Below, one piece after another: positions 52,566 to 61,054 of a stretch of 64,000 nt of DNA. Under the pieces are notes generated by a model. That model was not told where the DNA came from. It ran no database searches and was given only the letters and a program-made list of their open reading frames with translations. Position 1 is the stretch's first letter. The number at the start of each line of letters is the position of its first letter. Position numbers and translations under genes: made by a program. Source of the stretch: CAWBOY01 sp963790585 (GTDB taxonomy: Bacteria; Planctomycetota; Planctomycetia; Gemmatales; Gemmataceae); the NCBI GenBank assembly GCA_963790585.1, contig CAWBOY010000002.1:496001-560000 (forward strand). Direction: 5' to 3'.

Positions 52566-53570
52566 TCAGCCATATTTTATCCGCGACGACAACCATTGCG
52601 CCGGCCGTTCGATTAGCCGATTAAACACATAGGCGGCCCCGATCGAAACCGCGAAAGCCATAAACAGAACGGCGAGTTCCCAACCAAGGCCGCCGTCATA
52701 GCGTGTTCCGAGATTGACCACGCGACCGCCAATCGTAGTGTGAAGAAGATAAAGAGAGTAGGATATACCTCCTAAGAACACAAGCACTCGAAAAAACCTG
52801 TGCCGCGGCATTGGTACAAAGGCGATAACCAGGGCTGTCGTCGCGCCCAACGCTCCCGTCACCCAATTCATTTTGAATACGTTTACCCCGATTATCCCCG
52901 CGACCGCCAACAAAAAGGACGGTCTGGAAATGAGTTTTGCATGCAATTGGAATGCTAGAATTCCAAACAGAAATAACGAAAGGAACGGAAATACCAACAT
53001 CGATGTGTTGACGATCACCGATAATGCGGCCAAGATGGCCAGCGTCAGCCAGCGCACGGCGGCCCGTTGGGCCGTCAGCAACGGGTATACTAGAGCCACG
53101 AAGATGTAATATTGGAATTCGATTCCGAGCGACCAATATACCGGATTGAGCCACTGGTAACCAAAAAACGTGTTTAGGTATCCCAAGTGCAACAATAGTT
53201 GTGTAGCGGAGATATTAGGCTGGGATCCGGCGAATCCTGGCGACAGCGCTGAGAGGTGCCAGAGAACTAACACCAATACGATCGACGCCAGATAGGGTGG
53301 TTCCAGGCGGGCCATCCGCTTGCCCATGAATAAGAAAAAATGGCGCCTTAAACGATAACCGCCGCAATACATGGAATAGGGGATCACGAAGCCGGAAATA
53401 ACGAAAAAGACATCGACTCCTAGATAGCCGTAATGCCCGCTCGCTCGCAGCCATTCGGTTTTTACGAATGGAGAGCCGTTGGAAAAGTGGTACCAGCAAA
53501 CTGCTAATGCAGCCAAACCGCGGAGGGGGTCGAGGATATTGATCCGGGGCGCGCTCTTATCTCGGGCCAT
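52566..53570 (-). CDS. Acyltransferase family 3 (OafA/YrhL-like) membrane protein
   Basis: A 334-residue protein with about ten membrane spans. It begins with NILDPLRGLAALAVCWYHF, whose histidine is the conserved Acyl_transf_3 catalytic residue, followed by GYLGVDVFFVISGFVIPYSM. Such proteins O-acetylate polysaccharides or lipids. ATG 53570 has AGGAG five bases upstream. It lies between waaA and glgC, reading opposite to both. Confidence 0.88.
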   Translation of the reverse strand: MARDKSAPRINILDPLRGLAALAVCWYHFSNGSPFVKTEWLRASGHYGYLGVDVFFVISGFVIPYSMYCGGYRLRRHFFLFMGKRMARLEPPYLASIVLVLVLWHLSALSPGFAGSQPNISATQLLLHLGYLNTFFGYQWLNPVYWSLGIEFQYYIFVALVYPLLTAQRAAVRWLTLAILAALSVIVNTSMLVFPFLSLFLFGILAFQLHAKLISRPSFLLAVAGIIGVNVFKMNWVTGALGATTALVIAFVPMPRHRFFRVLVFLGGISYSLYLLHTTIGGRVVNLGTRYDGGLGWELAVLFMAFAVSIGAAYVFNRLIERPAQWLSSRIKYG

Positions 53571-53872
53571 CACCGCTCCTCAACGTTCCTTTGTCCGGAT
53601 CCAGGGCCCGGAAGGCAGTTTCGCTTGCATTGTCCCGGAAGGGGATTTTTCGTTACCCCTGGTGTTATAGAACAACACGGGCGAAAAGGGATGCCAAGGA
53701 TCGCCAATTCGCCGGCCCGATCGATGTAGTCTGTCTGTGTCGCTTCATCGCCCCGGCACTCCCGAAATCCGCACGATTTCTACTTCCCCACCGTCGGTAT
53801 TCCTATGGTAATATGACGTTCTCCCGTCGGGCCGAGGACGGCGGCCCTTGTCGATGTCTACCGAGGCTCTCC

Positions 53873-55159
53873 ATGCAAAATGTCCTCAGCCTGATCCTGG
53901 GCGGCGGCCGTGGGTCACGGCTCTATCCTCTGACCAAGCTCCGCAGCAAACCGGCCGTCCCCGTGGCCGGCAAATATCGCCTGATTGATATTCCAATCAG
54001 TAATTGCATCAACAGCGGCCTCAATCGCATTTTCGTTCTCACTCAGTTTCTGAGTGTGAGCCTCCATCGCCACATTGGCAACACCTATAAATTCGATCCT
54101 TTTAGTCGTGGTTTCGTCGAAGTGCTTGCGGCCCAGCAGACGAATGATTCGACCGATTGGTATCAGGGTACCGCCGACGCCGTTCGCCAACAGATACGCT
54201 ATGTCGCCGAGGATCCGTGCGATGAGGTGCTCATCCTCTCCGGCGATCAGCTGTATCGCATGGATTTTCAGCAGCTACTCAAGACACACCGCGAGTCGCA
54301 GGCTGATGTGACGATTGCCGTCCTGCCGGTGCCGCGGAATCAGGTCGAAGGGTTCGGCATCGTCCGCGTAAGCGATGAAGGCCGCGTCGTCGGCTTCGTC
54401 GAGAAGCCGAAGACGGAAGAAGAAGTCTCTCCCTATTTCACGCCTCCGGAATGGACGGCTCAGCGCGGCATCAAGAGCGAAGGCCGGCCATACCTGGCGA
54501 GCATGGGGATCTATTTGTTCTCCCGCGCCGCCCTTCTCGAGCTGCTCCGAGCGCAGCCGCTCGCGGCTGACTTCGGCAAAGAGGTCTTCCCGCGCAGCAT
54601 TCGTTCTCACAAGGTTCAGGCCCACCTGTTCGACGGCTACTGGGAAGATTTGGGGACGATCAAGGCCTATCACGAATCGAGCCTGGCCCTGGCCAGCGAA
54701 AATCCCCCGTTCGATTTTCACAGTCCCGATGGCGTCATCTACACGCGCATGCGCTTTTTGCCGGCCTCGCGCATCAGCGGCGCCAAAGTATCGCAATGCC
54801 TTATCAGCGACGGCTGCGTCGTCAGCGAAGGGGCGACGATCAAGCGCTGTGTCGTCGGCGTGCGTAGTCGCATCGGTAAAAATGTGACGCTGCGCGACAC
54901 GGTTCTTATCGGTGCCGATCGTTTCGAGACCGATGCCGAGCGCACCGCCAACGAGAAAAAAGGCATCCCCAATTTCATCGTCGGCGACGGAGCTGTTATC
55001 GAGGGAGCCATCTTGGATAAAGACTGCCGAATCGGGAAAAATGCGCGGCTGACCAACGCGCGACGGATCGAGGATGCCGAGGGGCCAAATTATGTGATTC
55101 GAGAGGGGATCATCGTGATTCCACGCGGAGCGGTGATTCCGGATGGGACGGTGATTTAG
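53873..55159 (+). CDS. glgC: Glucose-1-phosphate adenylyltransferase
   Basis: A 428-residue enzyme that makes ADP-glucose for GlgA. The nucleotide motif is LILGGGRGSRLYPLTKLRSK, followed by PAVPVAGKYRLIDIPISN, QGTADAVRQ, GDQLYRMD, FVEKP and DGYWEDLGTIKAYHE. A left-handed beta-helix C-terminus (SDGCVVSEGATIKRCVVGVR) follows. ATG 53873 has GAGG upstream; the open frame to 53591 is not conserved. glgA is 38 kb away, so the pathway is not an operon. Confidence 0.93.
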   Translation: MQNVLSLILGGGRGSRLYPLTKLRSKPAVPVAGKYRLIDIPISNCINSGLNRIFVLTQFLSVSLHRHIGNTYKFDPFSRGFVEVLAAQQTNDSTDWYQGTADAVRQQIRYVAEDPCDEVLILSGDQLYRMDFQQLLKTHRESQADVTIAVLPVPRNQVEGFGIVRVSDEGRVVGFVEKPKTEEEVSPYFTPPEWTAQRGIKSEGRPYLASMGIYLFSRAALLELLRAQPLAADFGKEVFPRSIRSHKVQAHLFDGYWEDLGTIKAYHESSLALASENPPFDFHSPDGVIYTRMRFLPASRISGAKVSQCLISDGCVVSEGATIKRCVVGVRSRIGKNVTLRDTVLIGADRFETDAERTANEKKGIPNFIVGDGAVIEGAILDKDCRIGKNARLTNARRIEDAEGPNYVIREGIIVIPRGAVIPDGTVI

Positions 55160-55171
55160 GGTGCGGTAGCA

Positions 55172-55543
55172 TTAAGGTATAAGACTGATCGTCACTGCCT
55201 CATTCGGAACCGTTTCTATGCGCAACTCATGCCCTGCTAAGAGACGCATGCCGACAAGAGCCTCGGCGCCGAGAGCCGAAATCAAGACGGGTCGCCAGGT
55301 GCCGTTCCACTCAACCTCTGCGGCATAGATGTCAAACTCCTGAACCGATCCGTCGGCAAGAATCGCCTCACCCTTCGATTGACGAAGAAGCCCGAGTTCC
55401 GAGACATCTGCGCTGGCCAGGGTCAGCGAACCGGTGAACCCCGAGTCGATTATCGCCTCGGTGTCGAGTTCCGACCCGGCGGCACCTCGAACGCGAAGAT
55501 GTATGACAGCTTCCAGACGACCGTTGACGACGCCGCGGATCAT
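55172..55543 (-). CDS. Retropepsin-like aspartic protease (clan AA)
   Basis: A 123-residue protein with the single aspartic active-site motif IIDSGFTGSLTLA and the hydrophobic-hydrophobic-Gly flap and end (ILADGSVQEFDIYAAEVEW, then LVGMRLLAGHELRI). It would work as a dimer. The start overlaps the preceding gene's stop (ATGA), so the two are coupled. Such pairs are common in planctomycetes and cyanobacteria and have the size of toxin-antitoxin pairs, but no function is shown. Confidence 0.75.
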   Translation of the reverse strand: MIRGVVNGRLEAVIHLRVRGAAGSELDTEAIIDSGFTGSLTLASADVSELGLLRQSKGEAILADGSVQEFDIYAAEVEWNGTWRPVLISALGAEALVGMRLLAGHELRIETVPNEAVTISLIP

Positions 55544-55800
55544 CGTTGTCGCCTCATCCGATAGGCGGCCGGTTGCCCAACTCGGCCGAGCCAGATGTCG
55601 GCGACCGGTTTACGAGCGCGTAACCGCGAGACAGCTGCGTAGTCATCTTCATCAAGCTCGTACTCCCCGGTCGTGACATCAAGGGCTACAAACTTGTCGT
55701 TGTCTTCGGGCCTTAGCTTAGGCGGCACATGGCGGTCGAATAACTCGGACCGCAGGCGGTTTCTTTCTTCTTGCGAGCAGGCTGAATTGGCGATAGCCAT
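55540..55800 (-). CDS. Small protein coupled to the aspartic protease
   Basis: An 86-residue, acidic protein from ATG 55800 (GGAG seven bases upstream). The middle DNDKFVALDVTTGEYELDED and the end SRLRARKPVADIWLGRVGQP resemble the small partner proteins found before clan AA proteases. The open frame upstream to 55962 is dropped because the ribosome site and the conserved part favour 55800. It could be an antitoxin-like or substrate partner; this is inference. Confidence 0.65.
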   Translation of the reverse strand: MAIANSACSQEERNRLRSELFDRHVPPKLRPEDNDKFVALDVTTGEYELDEDDYAAVSRLRARKPVADIWLGRVGQPAAYRMRRQR

Positions 55801-55990
55801 AACGTCTCTCCGAGTGGTGTTGCACCTGAATCCAACATATCCTTCGCCCTGGACGTTGTCACCAATTGCCAAGCTTGACAATGCTGTTGTGACAGGATCA
55901 CAACCACGTCTAAAACAGCCTCTGGCCCGCGCTTTTCTCGCGCAAGTTTCCTTTCGCAACACGTCTCTTCCACGTCAAGGAGGACTTGCC

Positions 55991-56167
55991 ATGTTAGACA
56001 CACCGCGCCTTTTGGACCGGTTCGCCATTCATCAGACTGAAGAAGCGAATAGCGAACGCGAACCGTCCTACACCGATCTAACTTCGCTGGACCGAGATAT
56101 GTGCCTTCCGATCGCTCAACGTTGTCGCATTGCCGACCTTCAGCACTGGATCGATTTGAGCGCTTGA
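55991..56167 (+). CDS. Short hypothetical protein with strong ribosome-binding site
   Basis: A 58-residue protein (MLDTPRLLDRFAIHQTEEAN... ending HWIDLSA). AAGGAGG lies eight bases before ATG, the best Shine-Dalgarno in this region and the main reason to accept it. It is acidic, with no membrane segment. It is divergent from the 55540 gene and followed by the secreted methyltransferase. No family is known to me. Confidence 0.55.
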   Translation: MLDTPRLLDRFAIHQTEEANSEREPSYTDLTSLDRDMCLPIAQRCRIADLQHWIDLSA

Positions 56168-56277
56168 TTTTGCCCCTGCCGCGCTCTTTTCCTCACTTTC
56201 CCAAACATTCCGTTGACCGCAACCCACCCAAGGCGACAAGATAGACAACCGATACCCCAAATGGGAGGATGCGATCG

Positions 56278-57012
56278 ATGTCTTATCTGATGCTTTGTTT
56301 CCTTAGTTTGTTCCTTTCTCAAGTCCAAGCGGAGCCGCACAAGGAGAAGCCGCGTTACGAGACGCGCAAGATTCATGACCCGGATGGAATCGGCAAGTTT
56401 TACATGGACCGCGAGATTGCCCAATTTATGAGCCATCTGGCAGCCGGTTGGCTTGATCGACCTGAGCGCGAGAAAGAAGAACAGCCGACCAAGCTGATGG
56501 AGGCACTCAAGATCAAGTTGGGCGAGGTCGTTGCCGACATCGGCGCGGGCAGCGGCTATTTCACATTTCGGCTGGCCGATCAGGTCGGGCCCAAGGGCAA
56601 AGTCCTGGCCGTGGAAATTCAGCAAGAGATGCTCGATCTGATCGCCAAGAAGATGAAGGCGAAAAAGCTCGAGAATATCAAACTGGTCCTCGGCACGGAG
56701 AACAACCCCAAGCTCGATCCGGCTTCGGTCGATCTAATCCTGTTGGTCGATGTATATCACGAATTTGAAGAACCTTACGAAATGACCACGGCCATGGTAA
56801 AGGCCTTGAAGCCAGGCGGGCGACTCGTCTTCGTCGAGTATCGGCTCGAAGACAAGGAAGTGCCAATCAAGCTGCTGCACAAAATGAGCGAGAAGCAAGT
56901 GATCAAGGAAATGGGGCCTCACCCCCTCAAGCATCTAAAGACGATAGAAACGCTGCCGTGGCAGCATATCATTATCTTCGAAAAGAAGACGGACAAGCCG
57001 GAAGGGAAGTAA
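56278..57012 (+). CDS. Exported SAM-dependent methyltransferase-like protein
   Basis: A 244-residue protein with a signal peptide (MSYLMLCFLSLFLSQVQA) followed by a class I methyltransferase domain. Motif I is VVADIGAGSGYFTFRLAD, with VLAVEIQQEM and then ILLVDVYHEFEEPYEM and LKPGGRLVFVEYR. A periplasmic methyltransferase is odd because SAM is cytoplasmic, yet such exported versions are common in planctomycetes. ATG 56278 is chosen because GGAGG is eight bases upstream. Substrate unknown. Confidence 0.8.
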   Translation: MSYLMLCFLSLFLSQVQAEPHKEKPRYETRKIHDPDGIGKFYMDREIAQFMSHLAAGWLDRPEREKEEQPTKLMEALKIKLGEVVADIGAGSGYFTFRLADQVGPKGKVLAVEIQQEMLDLIAKKMKAKKLENIKLVLGTENNPKLDPASVDLILLVDVYHEFEEPYEMTTAMVKALKPGGRLVFVEYRLEDKEVPIKLLHKMSEKQVIKEMGPHPLKHLKTIETLPWQHIIIFEKKTDKPEGK

Positions 57013-57024
57013 GAGTGTCTCAGG

Positions 57025-57152
57025 AAAGGTTGTGGCGGCACGTTTTCAACGTGCCGGGGGCGACAATCGCCCGTGACTGGTACATCAAGTACGGTCAAAC
57101 TCTCGAACACGACGACATATCGGCACGTTAGAGACGTGCCGCCACAACCTTT
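57025..57152. repeat. Intergenic hairpin repeat, family B
   Basis: AAAGGTTGTGGCGGCACGT (57025-57043) and its exact complement (57134-57152) enclose about 90 bases; the inner parts also pair in part (CGGCACGTT..AACGTGCC). It follows the methyltransferase stop. The same core is at 42777-42889. Confidence 0.8.
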
Positions 57153-57200
57153 TAGAACAGCGCCACCCTGGGTGCGGAACTGACATTGACGAGACCGATC

Positions 57201-58207
57201 ATGGACCAACGCATCCTCGGGCGGACGGGCTTGGCGGTGTCGCGCCTCGGCCTTGGCTTGGCCGCGCTCGGTCGGCCCGGGTACATCAATCTTGGGCATG
57301 CCGATGATCTAGGCGGGAGCGAAACGGCTCGCACGAGAGAAGCCATGCGCGACCGTGCGGCCGACGTTCTTGATCACGCGTGGGAAGCAGGCATCCGCTA
57401 CTTTGACGCGGCGCGATCGTACGGCGCCGCGGAGGAATTCCTCGGCAATTGGCTTAAAGATCGAGAGATTATTCCGGGGACGGTGACTGTCGCATCGAAA
57501 TGGGGCTACAAGTATACGGCGGACTGGAAAGTCGAAGCCGAGCAGCACGAGATCAAAGACCATTCCTTACCCATGCTGCTCGAGCAACAGCAGGAAAGCA
57601 AAGCTCAACTAGGTCGGCATCTCCAGATTTATCAAATTCATTCCGCGACATTGGAGAGTGGTGTTCTCGACAATCTGGATGTTTGCGACGAGCTGATTCG
57701 GCTCCGACACGAGGAAGATATGTTGATCGGCCTTTCCTTATCCGGGCCGCACAGGCAGATACGCTGCAGCGCGCGCTCCAGGTTGAAGTAAAAGGCGAGC
57801 GTGTTTTCGATTGCGTCCAGGCAACCTGGAACCTCTTGGAGCGGTCAGCCGGCCCCACGTTGTCCAAGGCTCATGCGCGGGGAATGGGCGTCATTGTCAA
57901 GGAAGGACTTGCAAATGGTCGGCTTACGATCAGGAACGACGATCCTTCTTTCGCAAGAGCGCGGCGGATTATGGACGAACAGGCACGCCGATTGGGCACG
58001 ACGAGCATTTCGCTGGCGCTCGCAGCTATCCTGGCGCAACCCTGGGCTGACGTCGTGCTGAGCGGCGCGGCGACGTGTGCGCAATTGAAGTCGCATCTAG
58101 AAGCACTAAAGGTTTCCCTCGATTCGGAAGCCGAGACCACGCTTTCATCGCTGGCAGAGTCGCCAGGGGCGTATTGGCGGACGCGCAGTCAGCTGGCGTG
58201 GAATTGA
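57201..58207 (+). CDS. Aldo/keto reductase (apparent frameshift)
   Basis: About 335 residues in two frames joined near 57752 (...GLSLSGP(H/A)QADTLQRALQ...). Visible family markers are LGRTGLAVSRLGLGLAALG, the active-site Asp and Tyr in YFDAARSYGAAEEFLG, the Lys in VASKWGYKY, the His in IYQIHSATLES, and GVIVKEGLANGRL in the second part. It would reduce an aldehyde or ketone with NADPH; its substrate is unknown. ATG 57201 is the start of the conserved part. Confidence 0.85.
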
Positions 58208-58318
58208 TGAGGGTCTGCCAAAACCCCTAGCGACGCTTGTTGAGTTCTCGTAATCTCATCTCTATGCTGAAATAGGTCGTCTTTCCTCTCCGTTCCGAAT
58301 CGCTAGGAATTCCGCTCC

Positions 58319-59608
58319 ATGAAACGACAACCCTCTCTGTCGCGCCGTCGCTTTGTGCAAATGGTCAGCGCTGGCGCGGCGGCTCCTTTGGCGGGCGATT
58401 TTTTGTATGCCGGCCCCGATAAGCCGGCGAATGAGCGTATCAACGTTGGCTTCATTGGCGTCGGCACGATGGGCCGTGGCCACCTTGGTTCGCTGCTTCA
58501 ATCGCCCGAGGTTCAGGTGATTGGCATCTCCGATGTCGTCGCGGAGCGGCGCGATGCGGCTTTGAAAACGGTGGAAACGTATTACGCTTCCAAAAAAACC
58601 AAGGCAACGGGCAAGGGGTGCAAGGCCTATCCTGACTTCCGCGACCTGCTCGCGGTCAAGGACCTGGAAGCGGTCGTCATCGCCACGCCAGATCATTGGC
58701 ACTCGATCGCATGCATTTTGGCGGCCCGAGCGGGCAAAGATATCTATTGCGAAAAGCCTTTGACGCATTCGATCGCCGAGGGCCGAATGATCGTCGACGA
58801 GGTTGCGAAGGCGAAAATCGTTTTCCAGACGGGAAGCCAACAGCGTAGCGAATTCGGCAACCGCTTTCGGACAGCCGTCGAATATGTCCGCAACGGTCGC
58901 ATCGGTAAGCTCAAAACAATTCGCATCGGCGTCGGCGGACCGGCGGTTCCCTGCGACTTACCGACGAAAGAAGTTCCCGCGGGGACCGATTGGGACGCCT
59001 GGCTTGGGCCAGCGCCGGAACGCGGCTACAACGAAATCCTTTGCCCCAAGGGTGTGCATAGTCATTTTCCCGCCTGGCGCAACTACCGCGAGTACGGCGG
59101 TGGCGCGTTGAACGACATGGGGGCGCATCATTTCGACATTGCCCAGTGGGCACTCGATATGGACGGCAGCGGTCCGGTGAAAATCGAGCCGCCATCAGGT
59201 AAAGAAAAGACCGGCTTGAAATTCACCTACGCTAACGGCGTCGAAATGTTTCATGGCGGCCCGGCCGATTGTGCGTTCGAGGGTTCGGAAGGCACGATCC
59301 TGGTCTGGCGCGATAAAATCCAATGCATGCCCGAAAAGATTCTCAAGGACCGTCTCGGCGGGAACGATTTTCGTGTTTATCCGTCTAACAATCATCGCCA
59401 AAACTGGCTGCAGTGCATTCGTTCCCGCAAAGTGACGATATGCCCAGCAGAGGTTGGGCATCGCAGCGGGACGGTCTGTCATTTGGGCAACATCGGTTAT
59501 CGCTTGGGCCGGCCGCTCCAGTGGGACCCTGTCAAGGAACGATTCGTCGACGATGACGATGCGAATAAGCTTCTCTATCGCGAGCCCAGGGAGAAGTGGA
59601 AAATATGA
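58319..59608 (+). CDS. Tat-exported Gfo/Idh/MocA-family oxidoreductase
   Basis: A 429-residue protein. The N-terminus SRRRFVQMVSAGAAAPLAGD is a twin-arginine signal. The Rossmann fold NVGFIGVGTMGRGHLGSLLQ follows, then ATPDHWHSIACILAARAGK and the catalytic CEKPLTHSI. A C-terminal domain carries EYGGGALNDMGAHHFDIAQW. Tat-exported members are very common in planctomycetes and act on sugars or their derivatives, with bound NAD(P). The stop is followed by 230 bases without a gene. Confidence 0.92.
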   Translation: MKRQPSLSRRRFVQMVSAGAAAPLAGDFLYAGPDKPANERINVGFIGVGTMGRGHLGSLLQSPEVQVIGISDVVAERRDAALKTVETYYASKKTKATGKGCKAYPDFRDLLAVKDLEAVVIATPDHWHSIACILAARAGKDIYCEKPLTHSIAEGRMIVDEVAKAKIVFQTGSQQRSEFGNRFRTAVEYVRNGRIGKLKTIRIGVGGPAVPCDLPTKEVPAGTDWDAWLGPAPERGYNEILCPKGVHSHFPAWRNYREYGGGALNDMGAHHFDIAQWALDMDGSGPVKIEPPSGKEKTGLKFTYANGVEMFHGGPADCAFEGSEGTILVWRDKIQCMPEKILKDRLGGNDFRVYPSNNHRQNWLQCIRSRKVTICPAEVGHRSGTVCHLGNIGYRLGRPLQWDPVKERFVDDDDANKLLYREPREKWKI

Positions 59609-59838
59609 GAGTCTGCAAGCCCTTGTCCCCGAATAAGGGGGCGGGGGAGCTTCTGTTAGATTGGATTTATACAGCCAGGCCTTTCCGAGGCAGTCGTAAT
59701 TTATCCAAACAAGGCAGCGGGCCATATAACGAGTTTGAGGTGGTCTTATGCGTGTTTTGACAGGCCTGGCAGCCGCTCGTACCTGGTCGGTTTGAATGCG
59801 CGAATGCGATAGGTGGCGCTCGAAAAGCGGATTTCTGT

Positions 59839-60852
59839 ATGCGTCGAGTCCTAATTACCGGCGTGACGGGCTTTGCCGGCGGACATCTAGCCGAGGCGTT
59901 GCTCACGCAAAGCGATGTTGAGTTGCATGGCGCGGCACGCACCGCGGCTTGGCCGCGCCATCGGATGGCGCTGGCGGAGTGCGTCAATCTTCACGCTGTC
60001 GATTTAGCTTCGGACGATTCTCGGCTGGTCGAGTATTTACGATCGATCAAGCCGGACCAAATCTATCATTTGGCCGGCTACGCTGCGGTGGGCCAGTCGT
60101 TTCGCGAGCCAGACGCTGCCTGGAGAGGAAATCTGACGGCGACGCGTCGACTCTATCAGGCCATTGCCGAATGGGGCGGCAAGCCACGAATTGTGTTTGT
60201 GAGCAGCGGCCTCATTTATGGCGATGGACACGGGCGGCCGTTGACGGAAAACGACGTGTTGCAGCCCGTAAGCCCGTATGCGGTGAGTAAGGCATCGGCC
60301 GATTTGTTGAGCTTTCAATTTGGACTCGAACAGCGACTCGACATCATACGCGTTCGAGCTTTCAACCATATCGGGCCAGGACAAGCCGCGGATTTTGCCA
60401 TAGCCAGCTTCTCGCGGCAGCTGGCAGAAATTGCGGCCGGTCGACGTGACCCGATTCTCGAGACAGGAAACCTGTCGTCCGCGCGCGACCTTACCGATGT
60501 CCGCGACGTTGTCGAAGCGTATCGATTGCTCATGGAACGCGGCACGCCAGGGGCGGCCTATAACGTCGCGTCTGGGCGGACCTATTCGATAATTGACATT
60601 CTGCACCAGCTTATTGCCATCTCCGGACTAAACGTCAAGATCCGCCAAAAGGACGAGTTCACGCGCAAGGCCGACGAGAGCATCGTTCGCGCCGATTGTC
60701 ACCGATTATTAGAGGAGACCAGCTGGAAACCTCGATATTCTATGGACCAAACTCTGCACGACACCCTAGTATTTTGGACTCAACGGCTCGCCGACGCTGA
60801 AGTGCCGGTTCCTCCGTATTCCACCATCGGTCACGCGCCGAGCACGAAATAG
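59839..60852 (+). CDS. NAD-dependent epimerase/reductase, RMD/GMD-like
   Basis: A 337-residue extended SDR protein. The dinucleotide motif is TGVTGFAGGHLAEALL, the catalytic pair YAVSK, and VSSGLIYGDG and RAFNHIGPGQ are typical of GDP-4-dehydro-6-deoxy-D-mannose reductase (RMD) or GDP-mannose 4,6-dehydratase. At this length RMD is the better fit. It would make a deoxysugar for surface polysaccharide. It stands alone. Confidence 0.85.
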   Translation: MRRVLITGVTGFAGGHLAEALLTQSDVELHGAARTAAWPRHRMALAECVNLHAVDLASDDSRLVEYLRSIKPDQIYHLAGYAAVGQSFREPDAAWRGNLTATRRLYQAIAEWGGKPRIVFVSSGLIYGDGHGRPLTENDVLQPVSPYAVSKASADLLSFQFGLEQRLDIIRVRAFNHIGPGQAADFAIASFSRQLAEIAAGRRDPILETGNLSSARDLTDVRDVVEAYRLLMERGTPGAAYNVASGRTYSIIDILHQLIAISGLNVKIRQKDEFTRKADESIVRADCHRLLEETSWKPRYSMDQTLHDTLVFWTQRLADAEVPVPPYSTIGHAPSTK

Positions 60853-60867
60853 GCGGGTGACCCTTAC

Positions 60868-60928
60868 CAGCCCCAAGCGCAAGCGCGGGGTTCGGAGCCG
60901 CTGAACCCAGCGCTTGCGATCGGGGCTG
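60868..60928. repeat. Hairpin repeat before pfaD, family D
   Basis: 60868-60893 (CAGCCCCAAGCGCAAGCGC...) pairs with 60903-60928 with about four mismatches in 26. A related element (GGCCCCAAGCACAAGC ... CGCTCGGGGCTGG) lies at 62658-62716 before the polyketide synthase. The pair thus flanks pfaD on both sides. Confidence 0.7.
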
Positions 60929-61054
60929 ATGCGAGTGGTTCCACTCCTTGTTGAGGCGTCGTACTAATGATTGTGGCGTAAAACGCTATTCAACGCTAAT
61001 ATAAGTTCTTCCCTCCATTCCCCCCAAACCGCCTGTGGCAATGGTGTTCGTTCC

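Noticed and set aside
53591..53872. N-terminal extension of glgC
   Set aside because: The upstream 94 residues are not typical of GlgC, and ATG 53873 has GAGG at proper spacing right before the conserved LILGGGRG motif.
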